From Aquimarina sp. RZ0 (lineage in GTDB: Bacteria; Bacteroidota; Bacteroidia; Flavobacteriales; Flavobacteriaceae), in assembly GCF_008370685.1 (NCBI RefSeq), contig NZ_VTZU01000034.1, forward strand, positions 1 to 64,000: DNA of 64,000 bases, in the 5' to 3' direction. Positions 37,856 through 46,326 of this stretch are shown here, piece after piece. The notes below the pieces were generated by a model. It had not been told where the DNA came from and did not search any database. It saw only the letters and a list, made by a program, of their open reading frames with translations. A program made the position numbers and the translations under genes. Positions within the stretch are counted from its first letter, which is position 1. Every line of letters starts with the position of its first letter.

Positions 37856-38613
37856 TCCTTACCTTAAAATATAGAATTTGATAAACATTAGGGTTTTCTA
37901 AAAACCTAACATTTATTTATTAGTTATATATATTCAATGGATTCAGTATATAATTCTGAATATTGAATTTTTCTTGTTCAATAGTTGTTTTTTTTAATAT
38001 AATCATTTATAAGTTTTGAATATATAAAAACGGAAATTTCAATAATCTACTTAAAAAATATTTGAAAATGGTTTTTCCCTAATTTTGAGCAACGTTTAAT
38101 TAAAATATCTAAAAGAATTATAATTAAATACTTTATTTTTTTAAAATTATCCACTTGTTCCATGGATGCCATTATGCTTCTTAACATATTGACTGTTTAG
38201 TTTATCTGTATGAAAATTCTTCAAATCACTCAAAAAAAAGCATGTTTTTATTTTTTAGGCACTTTTTTGTAGACCACAACCTTACTTTAATTAGATATTT
38301 CTTAAACTTAGTTAGGATTAAAATAAAATATAATTAAATTTTTGTTAAATTAAATTTTATGACTTTATTATCTCTGAAAGAATGAAAATAATTAATGAAG
38401 TAAAAACTCAAAAGGAGTAAAAATTTATAATAGTAATGGGTTTTACTTAAAAAAAACGCTCTTTAATTTTATAAAAACTCATTACGGGATTAAAATCGAT
38501 TAAAGTTGCTTTTAGTCGAAAACTAATGATTTAAATAGATCCTATTTTCCTTTATGAAAATGTAGAATTCTAATTTCAATGTAAGTTATAGAACTATACC
38601 TAAAATTGAAGAT
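37856..38613. other. 758-bp intergenic region
   Basis: Very AT-rich, between two divergently read units. It must hold the promoter of the receptor operon, but I could not place a convincing -33/-7 pair. No repeat, RNA gene or gene remnant recognised. Confidence 0.4.
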
Positions 38614-38835
38614 ATGAATGATGAATTAAATATTGAGGATTTAAGACTGATTATACATAATCTTATTACTTTTATAGTAGTTGAGGGTAAGGTATATGTA
38701 AAAAACAATAAGAAGCACGAATATGTAACTAAATATGTATACTTATTGGCAAAAGTTATACATCAAATCGATGAAGAAGAGCAGATATCTATTGTCAAAG
38801 AAATTGCAGATGATATTTCTAAATATATCGAGTAA
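38614..38835 (+). CDS. Small acidic protein, unknown function
   Basis: 73 residues with predicted alpha-helical content (IEDLRLIIHNLITFIVVEG ... VKEIADDISKYIE) and no signal peptide. A hairpin terminator follows at 38862, which supports a real short transcription unit. No family recognised. Confidence 0.5.
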   Translation: MNDELNIEDLRLIIHNLITFIVVEGKVYVKNNKKHEYVTKYVYLLAKVIHQIDEEEQISIVKEIADDISKYIE

Positions 38836-38861
38836 GAGATCTCAAAATTTCTATTGTATAT

Positions 38862-38898
38862 AAAGGCTTTTTAAAACTAAAAAGACTTTCTTTTTTTA
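38862..38898 (+). terminator. Rho-independent terminator after the 73-residue gene
   Basis: AAAGGCTTTTT (38862-38872) pairs with AAAAAGACTTT (38879-38889), one mismatch, followed by CTTTTTTT. Confidence 0.6.
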
Positions 38899-38958
38899 TT
38901 TGGGTTTAGTTATATACTTTTAATATCTTAAAATGTAAAAAAACCAAATCTTTATATA

Positions 38959-40083
38959 GTGACTGAGCAAGAGCATATTAAGCAATTAGAATTAGAGAAT
39001 AAGAAACTTCAGGAGCAGTTAGCATTAATAAAAAAAAAGAAAGAGAAAAGAAAGAGTGTTGGTTTTTGGCTGCTTAAGAAATCAAGTATTCCTTTATTGG
39101 GTATTCGGTTAAAAAAAAGTATAAGTAATGCTATTCAGGAATACAAGACAACAAAATCCGTCTCTGTAGATACTGTCTCTGATGTTTCTTCTAATATTAT
39201 CTGGCGTATCACCAGAATTGGTGTTTTTGGATTCTTTATTACATTAATACCATCATTAATTCTATTTGTTCAGACTTGGCTGGTTATTAATCAAAATGTT
39301 TTAGTAGGAAATCAGAATACTTTAATCGAAGCAGAACGTCGGTCTTCATTAGTTTTTATTATGGATAATCTACTTTCTGATCTTAGTGAAGAATTAAAGT
39401 ATAAAGGATCTAGCGAACGAAATATAAGTCCGGTTCTGGAAGCCAGAATAGCAACACTGTCAAGAGCGATGAAGCCTTATAAATATGAAGAAGATGGAGA
39501 ACTTATTGATAAAGAAATAAGTCCGGAGAAGGGGCAGCTCTTATTTAGTTTAATTCGGAGCGATTTGGCAGATCAGTCATATCGGGAAATTCTGGATGCT
39601 TCTGATTTTAGTTATACATATTTTAAAGATATATTTTTAGGAAGAGGTGTCAATCTAAAATATATAAACTTAAACCATTCGAATCTATACGAAGTAAATT
39701 TGCCGGCAGTAAACTTAGAAAGAAGTGAACTAAAAAATGCGAATATGCAAAAAATCAATCTCTCTGATGGAATACTTATACGCGCTAATCTTACCCATGC
39801 CAATCTTACCCATGCAGAATTATTAAGTATTAACCTTACCAATGCCAATTTGTTCGGGGCAAATTTAACCGAAGCTGATCTCACAGAAGCTACCTTATGG
39901 GGAACCAAATTAGAAGAAGCAATATTGACAGATGTTATATTAGATAATGCAATTGTACATAGAGAAGATTGGATATCTTATGTTGCTGATTCTTTAGATT
40001 TAAAAGGAGCAGAGGTGCTAGGAGATAAGTATTATATTAAGAAACAGGGAAAACAGCAGTTCATTATTGTTGCAAAGAAGTGA
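38959..40083 (+). CDS. Membrane-anchored pentapeptide-repeat protein
   Basis: 374 residues. Residues 1-~35 are a charged coiled-coil (EHIKQLELENKKLQEQLALI). A hydrophobic segment at ~92-114 is a probable single membrane pass. A helical linker follows, then pentapeptide repeats of A(D/N)LxX type from ~230 to 335 (LTHANLTHAELLSINLTNAN). Such repeats form a right-handed quadrilateral beta-helix; the role is unknown. The start is GTG at 38959, which keeps the coiled coil. The 3' end overlaps the convergent gene at 40064 by 20 bp. Confidence 0.75.
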   Translation: MTEQEHIKQLELENKKLQEQLALIKKKKEKRKSVGFWLLKKSSIPLLGIRLKKSISNAIQEYKTTKSVSVDTVSDVSSNIIWRITRIGVFGFFITLIPSLILFVQTWLVINQNVLVGNQNTLIEAERRSSLVFIMDNLLSDLSEELKYKGSSERNISPVLEARIATLSRAMKPYKYEEDGELIDKEISPEKGQLLFSLIRSDLADQSYREILDASDFSYTYFKDIFLGRGVNLKYINLNHSNLYEVNLPAVNLERSELKNANMQKINLSDGILIRANLTHANLTHAELLSINLTNANLFGANLTEADLTEATLWGTKLEEAILTDVILDNAIVHREDWISYVADSLDLKGAEVLGDKYYIKKQGKQQFIIVAKK

Positions 40084-40525
40084 TTTTTTTTGCTTTTTGT
40101 TTCTTAAAAATAAGGCTATGTATTTTTTCAACCAACCAATTACCTGCCGGAAAATACAATGCAAAAAATAATGCCATTCCCAAACTAAAATTCTGCGGAT
40201 TGAACAGTTTATCTAACATATTATCAGGATATACATATGAGGTTTGTAACCAATATCCGAGGAATTCCAGAATCCCCATGGCGACCAATCCATATGCATA
40301 TTGATTAAAGAATGTATTCCCTCGTAACAAAAGAGAAATTGGAACCATATATAATATATAGCAAGTAATCACCTGCCACCAATATGTGAATTTGGCAATT
40401 TCCATGGTTGCTCCGAACTGATTCATTCCTAATCCCCATAAAAAATATACAATTATGTATATTAGTATCAAATTGGCAGGAGTGTTTTTTAGTTTCCTTA
40501 CAAGTGGTAGTAGGATTTTCTTCAT
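40064..40525 (-). CDS. Small membrane protein, four predicted TM segments
   Basis: 153 residues with hydrophobic segments at about 16-34, 48-66, 75-92 and 115-135 and a lysine-rich C-terminus. No family recognised. It follows the methyltransferase gene after 2 bp, so it is cotranscribed with it, and it overlaps the convergent pentapeptide gene. Confidence 0.65.
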   Translation of the reverse strand: MKKILLPLVRKLKNTPANLILIYIIVYFLWGLGMNQFGATMEIAKFTYWWQVITCYILYMVPISLLLRGNTFFNQYAYGLVAMGILEFLGYWLQTSYVYPDNMLDKLFNPQNFSLGMALFFALYFPAGNWLVEKIHSLIFKKQKAKKITSLQQ

Positions 40526-40527
40526 AA

Positions 40528-41223
40528 TTACAGATCAATTTTTGTTACGGTTCTAAACCAGGGTTTTTTTAAAACAACAAATTTTTTAACCTCACTTTTC
40601 AGTAAAATATCTTTCAATTCCTGTATAGAAAAGGCTCTTTTTATGGCTAATAAACCATCTTTTTTTGCTGTTTGTGAAATGGGCAAGATAAAACTAGAAA
40701 ATTTAAATAAATAATAAGCCATCTTACTTCTATATAGTTCACTAAATATTATATGATCTACTTTTTTTGTTTTTTTTAGAAAATGGATAAGCGCATCATC
40801 CCTAAAATGATACATAAAGTGGCTACTAATTAATATGTCACATTGAGGAACCGTGAAATTTTCATCAAGAATATTTTTTGCAATAAAATGAATATTCTCA
40901 TAATGGTTGTATTTTGATGTAGCATACTTTATACTTTGTTTATTACCATCAATACCTGTAAACGAAGCTTTAATGCCTTTTTTATGAAGTTTATAGGCTA
41001 TTGTATGGATACTGTCTCCGCCTCCACAACCCAGATCTACAATATGAACAGATGCTTTTTCTGAATGGAGGCAATACGCTAGTATACTTTTATATAATTG
41101 CTTATGATTACCAAAAAGTTTGTTAATCAATCGCAGACTGGAAAGAGTTTTTTGTAATGTAATACCAGATAATGAAAGATCATCCAGCTGTTCTTTTGTA
41201 TGTAATCTTATTTGTGAATTCAA
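40528..41223 (-). CDS. SAM-dependent methyltransferase
   Basis: 231 residues with a class I methyltransferase core. Motif I is VDLGCGGGDS near 62-71, followed by the acidic TGIDGN (~89-94) and CDILISSHFMYHF (~128-140). The methyl acceptor is unknown. Methyltransferases of this style are found with small membrane proteins in flavobacterial lipid/polyketide-type loci, but no synthase is present here. Start is TTG at 41221-41223: no ATG occurs before motif I, and an in-frame TAA lies just upstream. Confidence 0.75.
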   Translation of the reverse strand: MNSQIRLHTKEQLDDLSLSGITLQKTLSSLRLINKLFGNHKQLYKSILAYCLHSEKASVHIVDLGCGGGDSIHTIAYKLHKKGIKASFTGIDGNKQSIKYATSKYNHYENIHFIAKNILDENFTVPQCDILISSHFMYHFRDDALIHFLKKTKKVDHIIFSELYRSKMAYYLFKFSSFILPISQTAKKDGLLAIKRAFSIQELKDILLKSEVKKFVVLKKPWFRTVTKIDL

Positions 41224-41289
41224 AAACCTGTAGTTAAAGATTAATTAGTCTCAATATTAATAATAACTTTACAGTGAAAAGTAAATTAC

Positions 41290-41874
41290 ATGATTTGTAT
41301 GGGTGAAGAATATTTGAATAAAATTATAAAAAACAGAAGATCTGTTTTTCCGTCACAGTATAATAATACTCCTGTTTCTAAAAAATTTATTGAACTTTTA
41401 TTAGAAAATGCAAACTACGCGCCTACACATCGATTAACAGAGCCGTGGCGTTTTAAGATTGTTAGAGGAGAAACAAAGAATAACTTAGGTGATTTTTTGT
41501 CTGATACCTACACAGATATTACTCCAGAGGATCATTTTTCTCCTTTTAAACATAAAAAGATTCAGGATAAATGTAATTCTGCTGATGTGATAATTGTTAT
41601 TTGTTTTCAGAAAGATCTTAAAGAGCGGGTTCCAGAATGGGAAGAAATCGCTGCTACAGCCATGGCAGTACAAAATATGTGGCTAACATGTAGTGTCCAT
41701 CAGATTGGGTGTTATTGGAGTAGTCCACTACTTATAAAGTATATGGGTGATTTTTTTGATTTTGAAGAAGGCGAGCGATGTTTAGGCTTTTTTTATATCG
41801 GAAATTACAATAAAGAGGAAGAATTGACGGCTAAAAGAAAGCCTATAAATGAAAAGGTACAATGGTTGGATTAA
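41290..41874 (+). CDS. Nitroreductase-family flavoprotein
   Basis: 194 residues, the length of the smaller (YdjA-like) nitroreductases. Shows KNRRSVFPSQY and NYAPTHRLTEPWRF near the N-terminus (FMN phosphate and isoalloxazine contacts), then AATAMAVQNMWL and LGFFYIGNY. It is a cytoplasmic FMN-dependent NAD(P)H oxidoreductase; substrate unknown. ATG at 41290 is used; an ATG at 41299 is equally possible. Confidence 0.85.
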   Translation: MICMGEEYLNKIIKNRRSVFPSQYNNTPVSKKFIELLLENANYAPTHRLTEPWRFKIVRGETKNNLGDFLSDTYTDITPEDHFSPFKHKKIQDKCNSADVIIVICFQKDLKERVPEWEEIAATAMAVQNMWLTCSVHQIGCYWSSPLLIKYMGDFFDFEEGERCLGFFYIGNYNKEEELTAKRKPINEKVQWLD

Positions 41875-41875
41875 A

Positions 41876-41901
41876 AAAAGCCATCAATATTGATGGCTTT
41901 T
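41876..41901. terminator. Bidirectional terminator
   Basis: A perfect 26-bp palindrome, each half AAAAGCCATCAAT or its complement, lies between the convergent nitroreductase and Ala-rich lipoprotein genes, with A/T runs on both sides. Confidence 0.8.
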
Positions 41902-41926
41902 ACATATTCTAGAGATAGTATCTCCA

Positions 41927-42283
41927 TTAGTGTTTCTTCTTCAATGCGTCCTTAGCGGCATCTGTAACTTTTTCTGCACCTTCTTTAGCCGCATCTACAG
42001 CATCACCAGCAGTTTCTTTAACAGCTTCCACTGCTTCTCCTGTTGCTTCTTTAGCCGCATCTACTGCATCACCTGTAGCTTCTACTGCGTCGTCAGCAGC
42101 TTCTTTAGCCGCATCTACAGCTTCATTGGTAGCTTCTGCAGCTTCATTGCCAGCTTCTTTTAATGCTTCTCCAACTTCTTCTACAGCTTCAGAAGCAGTG
42201 TCTTCTTCTTTTTTGGTATCTCTACAAGAAGTAACAGATACAGCGAGCGTTAGAGCAATTGCTCCTAAAAATAATTTTTTCAT
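41927..42283 (-). CDS. Ala/Glu-rich repeat lipoprotein
   Basis: 118 residues. Lipoprotein signal with VTSC (Cys20). The rest is a continuous amphipathic helix of degenerate 7-11-residue repeats (AVDAAKEAADDAVEATGDA type), similar in style to LEA or apolipoprotein-like proteins. The DNA shows the matching tandem pattern (TTCTTTAGCCGCATCTAC recurs). A role in envelope or stress protection is only a guess from composition. Confidence 0.7.
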   Translation of the reverse strand: MKKLFLGAIALTLAVSVTSCRDTKKEEDTASEAVEEVGEALKEAGNEAAEATNEAVDAAKEAADDAVEATGDAVDAAKEATGEAVEAVKETAGDAVDAAKEGAEKVTDAAKDALKKKH

Positions 42284-42332
42284 AATTGATAGTTATTTGG
42301 TTGTTTTTAAACGACAAATTTAACCTTTTATT

Positions 42333-43109
42333 TTAGATCTTATTTTTTTCTGTAAGGTATTTCCAATAACGCCTGGGAATATGCTGAAGGTGAAGTTTCG
42401 TATTTTTTCTGGATTTTATGTTTACATTTTTAAAATACGTATGCCATAACTCCTGAAATTGCTGCTCATTTGGTGCAAGATTTTCGGAAGATATTTTTGA
42501 GTTTACTTTTGAGAAAAAATCTAATTGAACCGTATCGATAGTTGTCAAATCGTAATACATTCCATACGCTCGCTTGATGTCATAAATTAACCATCTTTGA
42601 TCTGCATACCGATCTTTAAAGTGGTTCATAATAAGTGGTAAAACATTAAAATCTGGTTCTATAATTGCCACGTAGATGTTGTCTTTAGTAAGCTGAAAAC
42701 GGACAAACGCCTCCATTCTATGTTTTTCTCTACTTACCATTTTGGCTACCTGACTTATTTTAAGAATATTCTTGTTACTAAAATCAATATTTTTAGCGCT
42801 TGGTGATCTCAGAAAGATATTTTGCAGGTAGCATAAAAGAGTATTTTCAACACCTTTTATTTCACTTAGAAAAGCTTTAAAAAAATCTTGTTGCTCATTA
42901 GAAGTTGTTTTTGCTGTAAATCCAACCCATACCCTTTTTGCTTTATGCTCTTCTGTAATGACATCGTGGGTTACTGTGAACAATTGGTTGTTAGGGAATG
43001 ATTTATTTCGGATTATTGGATGTTTTATTTTTTGCTCGTAGATTAAAAAAACAGTGCTTAAGAACCCATCAAAACTTCCGTCATATAGCAAAATCGTTTG
43101 TGGGTGCAT
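42333..43109 (-). CDS. DUF4130/TIGR03915-type DNA metabolism protein
   Basis: 258 residues opening TILLYDGSFDGFLSTVFLIYE, the hallmark of the TIGR03915 family of probable DNA metabolism proteins, which is genetically linked to a radical SAM protein and sometimes to a uracil-DNA-glycosylase-like domain. It follows the radical SAM gene by 14 bp on the same strand. No UDG domain is fused here. Biochemical activity is undetermined. Confidence 0.85.
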   Translation of the reverse strand: MHPQTILLYDGSFDGFLSTVFLIYEQKIKHPIIRNKSFPNNQLFTVTHDVITEEHKAKRVWVGFTAKTTSNEQQDFFKAFLSEIKGVENTLLCYLQNIFLRSPSAKNIDFSNKNILKISQVAKMVSREKHRMEAFVRFQLTKDNIYVAIIEPDFNVLPLIMNHFKDRYADQRWLIYDIKRAYGMYYDLTTIDTVQLDFFSKVNSKISSENLAPNEQQFQELWHTYFKNVNIKSRKNTKLHLQHIPRRYWKYLTEKNKI

Positions 43110-43123
43110 GAGATAAATTGATA

Positions 43124-44386
43124 TTAAGAAAAAAGACTGAGTTGCTGATTAAAATAGTTGTTGTACTTACTCTTAGAAGTTTTTAATATTTTGTTTTTTA
43201 GGGCTATAGGAGATAGTTCTCCAGTGTAGAATTCCCTCGAATTACAGGTGATAAAATACTGAGCTCTATTCAGAGAGATTCCTATGGCTTTTAGATGCGT
43301 CCAATCCAGATTTCTGAATTTTCTGGCTTGCAGTATTTTGTAAACAGATTGCATACCAATTCCAGGAACTCTTGCCAGTATTTTTTTATCAGCAGTATTA
43401 ATATCTATCGGAAAAAGATTTAAGTTACGTAATGCCCATCCCAATTTAGGATCAATATCTAAATCGAGATTTTTATGCGAGTCATTTAAGATTTCTTGAA
43501 CAGAAAAACCATAAAATCTCAACAACCAATCTGTTTGGTATAAACGATTTTCTCTAAGCACAGGTACTGCTGTACCCAAAGAAGGAAGGCGATCATCCAT
43601 CAAAACAGGGATGTAGCCGGAATAATATACTCTTCGCATATTAAATTTTTTGTAATAATATGCGGCAGAACACATGATATCACGATCGCTTTCTCCTGTA
43701 GCACCAATTATCATTTGGGTACTTTGACCAGCGGGTGCATATCTGGGAGTACTCTTAATGATTTTCTGTTCGGATTTATATTTAATGATTTCATTTTTCA
43801 CTTTTTCCATTGGTTTTATGAAATCTTCGTGTTTTTTATCCGGAGCTAATAATTTTAATCCAGAGATAGTAGGAATTTCTATATTAACACTCAATCGATC
43901 CGCATATAATCCAGCTTCTCGCATTAACTCATCGCTAGTGCCTGGAATTGATTTTAAATGAATATATCCATTAAATTTTTCTTCTAATCTAAGTTTCTTG
44001 GCAACGGCAACTAGTCGTTCCATGGTGTAATCAGAATTTTTAAAAATACCAGAGCTTAAAAACAATCCTTCTATATAGTTTCTTCTATAGAAGTTAATTG
44101 TGATATCTACAACTTCCTGAATTTTGAAGGCAGCTCTTTTGATATCGTTACTTTTTCTGGTAACACAATAGGCACAGTCGTAGATACAGTGATTGGTAAG
44201 GAGAATTTTTAAAAGAGATACACATCGACCATCTTCTGTATAACTATGACATATTCCCATTCCCGTATTATTGCCCAAACCTCTATGATGGTTTGATCGT
44301 TTGCCTCCACTGCTGGCACAGGATACATCGTATTTTGCAGCATCTGCAAGAATAGATAGTTTTTCGCGAATTCTGTTAAATGACAT
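43124..44386 (-). CDS. Radical SAM DNA modification/repair protein (TIGR03916-type)
   Basis: 420 residues. The radical SAM cluster motif C67-x3-C71-x2-C74 lies in NHCIYDCAYC. Extra cysteines at 23, 46 and 55 are conserved-looking. A C-terminal helix-hairpin-helix (ILARVPGIGMQSVYKIL, ~337-353) should bind DNA. The family is annotated as putative DNA modification/repair and pairs with the DUF4130-type protein downstream. Its start overlaps the upstream DUF559 gene by 11 bp. Expression is probably controlled by the LexA-like repressor encoded divergently (inference from the operators). Confidence 0.88.
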   Translation of the reverse strand: MSFNRIREKLSILADAAKYDVSCASSGGKRSNHHRGLGNNTGMGICHSYTEDGRCVSLLKILLTNHCIYDCAYCVTRKSNDIKRAAFKIQEVVDITINFYRRNYIEGLFLSSGIFKNSDYTMERLVAVAKKLRLEEKFNGYIHLKSIPGTSDELMREAGLYADRLSVNIEIPTISGLKLLAPDKKHEDFIKPMEKVKNEIIKYKSEQKIIKSTPRYAPAGQSTQMIIGATGESDRDIMCSAAYYYKKFNMRRVYYSGYIPVLMDDRLPSLGTAVPVLRENRLYQTDWLLRFYGFSVQEILNDSHKNLDLDIDPKLGWALRNLNLFPIDINTADKKILARVPGIGMQSVYKILQARKFRNLDWTHLKAIGISLNRAQYFITCNSREFYTGELSPIALKNKILKTSKSKYNNYFNQQLSLFS

Positions 44387-44753
44387 AGGTGTTTTCTGAA
44401 AGTTTAATTTGATGCTTTAGTGATCTAAAAACTTCTTCTATGTCCACAAGAATTTGATGGTCTGTAAACTTTAGGACTACTATCCCTAATGAGTGGATGT
44501 GTAGTTTTTTGAGCATATCTTGATTGTATACATCAGAGAATTCGTGAGCATATCCATCTATGTCTATAGCTATTTTTAATTTTGGACAATAGAAATCAAA
44601 CGTATAATTATCAATGTTATAATTTCTGAGAAAATGAAACCCCTTCGTTATTAGTCTTTTATGTAGTTTTTCGATTACAGTAATAGAGTTATTTAAGGAA
44701 TGTTTGATTATTTTTTCGGGTTCAGGTTGATGTAAGATGATTTGAGATGTCAT
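44376..44753 (-). CDS. DUF559 / Vsr-like endonuclease-fold protein
   Basis: About 125 residues. The FDFYCPKLKIAIDIDGYAHE block is the core of DUF559, a PD-(D/E)xK-type fold related to the very-short-patch repair nuclease, with VLKFTDHQIL downstream. An in-frame TTG at 44783 exists, but the ATG at 44753 is chosen because the -7 element and operator 1 lie at 44781-44803. First gene of the operon with the radical SAM and DUF4130-type genes. Nuclease activity is inferred from the fold only. Confidence 0.8.
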   Translation of the reverse strand: MTSQIILHQPEPEKIIKHSLNNSITVIEKLHKRLITKGFHFLRNYNIDNYTFDFYCPKLKIAIDIDGYAHEFSDVYNQDMLKKLHIHSLGIVVLKFTDHQILVDIEEVFRSLKHQIKLSENTYVI

Positions 44754-44780
44754 ATTGGTCGGTTTAACATGTAATTTTTC

Positions 44781-44803
44781 CAAATTTATGGAATAATTCC
44801 ATA
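44781..44803 (-). promoter_or_regulatory. Promoter -7 and operator 1 of the DUF559-radical SAM operon
   Basis: On the minus strand TAAATTTG (44788-44781) fits TAnnTTTG. It overlaps a perfect 17-bp palindrome TATGGAAT-A-ATTCCATA at 44787-44803. A repressor bound here would block the promoter. The same core GGAATnATTCC recurs at 44832 and 44864. Confidence 0.65.
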
Positions 44804-44829
44804 TAAATAAAAATCAAATACTGTTAAAA

Positions 44830-44874
44830 TTGGAATTTTTCCAAATTGTTTTATCTTTGCTACGGAATTATCCC
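44830..44874 (+). promoter_or_regulatory. Promoter of the LexA-like gene with operators 2 and 3
   Basis: Operator 2 is TTGGAA-TTT-TTCCAA at 44830-44844. The -7 element TATCTTTG is at 44852-44859. Operator 3 is GGAATTATCCC at 44864-44874, one mismatch from the GGAATnATTCC core. Operators flank the -7 element on both sides, a layout typical of autorepression. The ATG is at 44916. Confidence 0.65.
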
Positions 44875-44915
44875 AAATCATTTAAAGTGGAAATAAATAA
44901 ATAGTAAGTTGTTGT

Positions 44916-45692
44916 ATGGATAATTTAGCTAACCAAACCATTCAGCGTTTTAAACAAGTTCGCGAGGAAAATCATTTTACACAATCTGATTTTGCTAGGA
45001 TTTTACAAATAAAAAATTCTACAGCGGATATTGAAAGGGGAAAAACTAAAATTTCTGGAAAGGTAGTCTCGAGATTGCTTCAGGAATTTGGTGTGAATCC
45101 TCTATGGCTGTTTGGAGAAAGTAATCAAAAGAAAATACAATTGGATCAGGGAGATGTGGCTCCAAAAGTTATTACTGTAGATTCTCAGAATAATGAAAAT
45201 ATTGTTTTGGTAAATGTGAAAGCAGCTGCGGGATACCCGCATAATATCCAAGATGTTGGCTGGTATCAGCAATTACCTGCATTTGATATCCCATTACCAG
45301 AGTATCGTAATGCTACATATCGTGGTTTTCAGGTAGAAGGAGAAAGTATGTTGCCTGTTTTGGAACCCAAAGAATGGGTTATTGGGAAAGCGGTTAATAA
45401 TTTATCCGAACTTTCTGGTAATGCAATTTATGTAATCGTGCTTCATGATAGTGTTGTGGTTAAAAAGATCAGGAAGATTGAAGATCCTACAGCAGTTTCA
45501 TTAGTTTCATTAAACGCTGAATTTTTACCATATAGCATTCAGATTCATCAGATTGTCGAGCTTTGGGAAGTAAATAGTAAATTGAGTTTTAATATTGATG
45601 CCAATTCTGATTCGGCAAGTATCAAACAATTGCAAGATGCTATGATAGCGCTTACATCAGAGGTCAGAAGTTTAAAAGATGTAAATGTATGA
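44916..45692 (+). CDS. LexA-like self-cleaving repressor (HTH_XRE + S24 peptidase)
   Basis: 258 residues. An N-terminal XRE-type helix-turn-helix (~10-66) precedes a LexA/UmuD-type S24 domain. Nucleophile Ser144 is in VEGESMLP, and the general-base Lys is K183 in SVVVKKI. The probable autocleavage bond is Ala105-Gly106 in AAAGYP. A C-terminal ~30-residue tail may be a coiled coil. By family logic, DNA damage (RecA filament) triggers self-cleavage and derepression. Three palindromes upstream are the likely operators, shared with the divergent DUF559-radical SAM operon. It is not the classical LexA, which has a winged helix N-terminus. Confidence 0.85.
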   Translation: MDNLANQTIQRFKQVREENHFTQSDFARILQIKNSTADIERGKTKISGKVVSRLLQEFGVNPLWLFGESNQKKIQLDQGDVAPKVITVDSQNNENIVLVNVKAAAGYPHNIQDVGWYQQLPAFDIPLPEYRNATYRGFQVEGESMLPVLEPKEWVIGKAVNNLSELSGNAIYVIVLHDSVVVKKIRKIEDPTAVSLVSLNAEFLPYSIQIHQIVELWEVNSKLSFNIDANSDSASIKQLQDAMIALTSEVRSLKDVNV

Positions 45693-46326
45693 TATATTAA
45701 CCCGTTGTGTATTTAGACATTTTGGATATAAGATTCGTCAGTTCACTTGCTTCGACTTTAGTAGAAGTGTATTGAGAGTAGAATTTGAGTCCAAAAAAGC
45801 TATTCTCGACACATTTTGTCTTCACTTCATTTAGATAAAACACTCTAATTGACGCTTTTTTTTGATATAATTATTTCTAAATGAACAACTGGTTATATTA
45901 ATCTTTACACGCATTTTATAATTGTAAAAAGCATGCAGATTTAAGGGAATATGTGATTGTCCATTTCTGAGTTCTGCAGATTCTACGCCAATACAACTTG
46001 CGGTCGAGAGTTGAGTCCAGGTATAATTTTTTTAGTTATCTCAGTTGTCAAGCTCTAAAAGAAAAGTATTCTTTTTTTTAGAATTTCTTCATCAACCAAT
46101 CGTCAAGATTACACAGTAATTGGTATACTTATTTGCGGTTACTAAGTTTGTATTGTATTCTATATAAATATCTAGTCTTCATCGAGGTTTTTTTGGTAAC
46201 GTCTTAGTTTTTTCAAAAAAAAATGGTAGGGTTATTTCTTATTAAATTGTTTTAGGATAGTGTAATTGATTTTATACGTTGGTCAAAAAAATGATAATTA
46301 AATATAATAAAAATTAAATTTTAAAA
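45693..46326. other. 634-bp intergenic region
   Basis: No ORF with coding character, no RNA gene, no known repeat. It may hold the promoter of the outer-membrane protein at 46327 but no convincing -7/-33 pair was placed. Confidence 0.4.
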
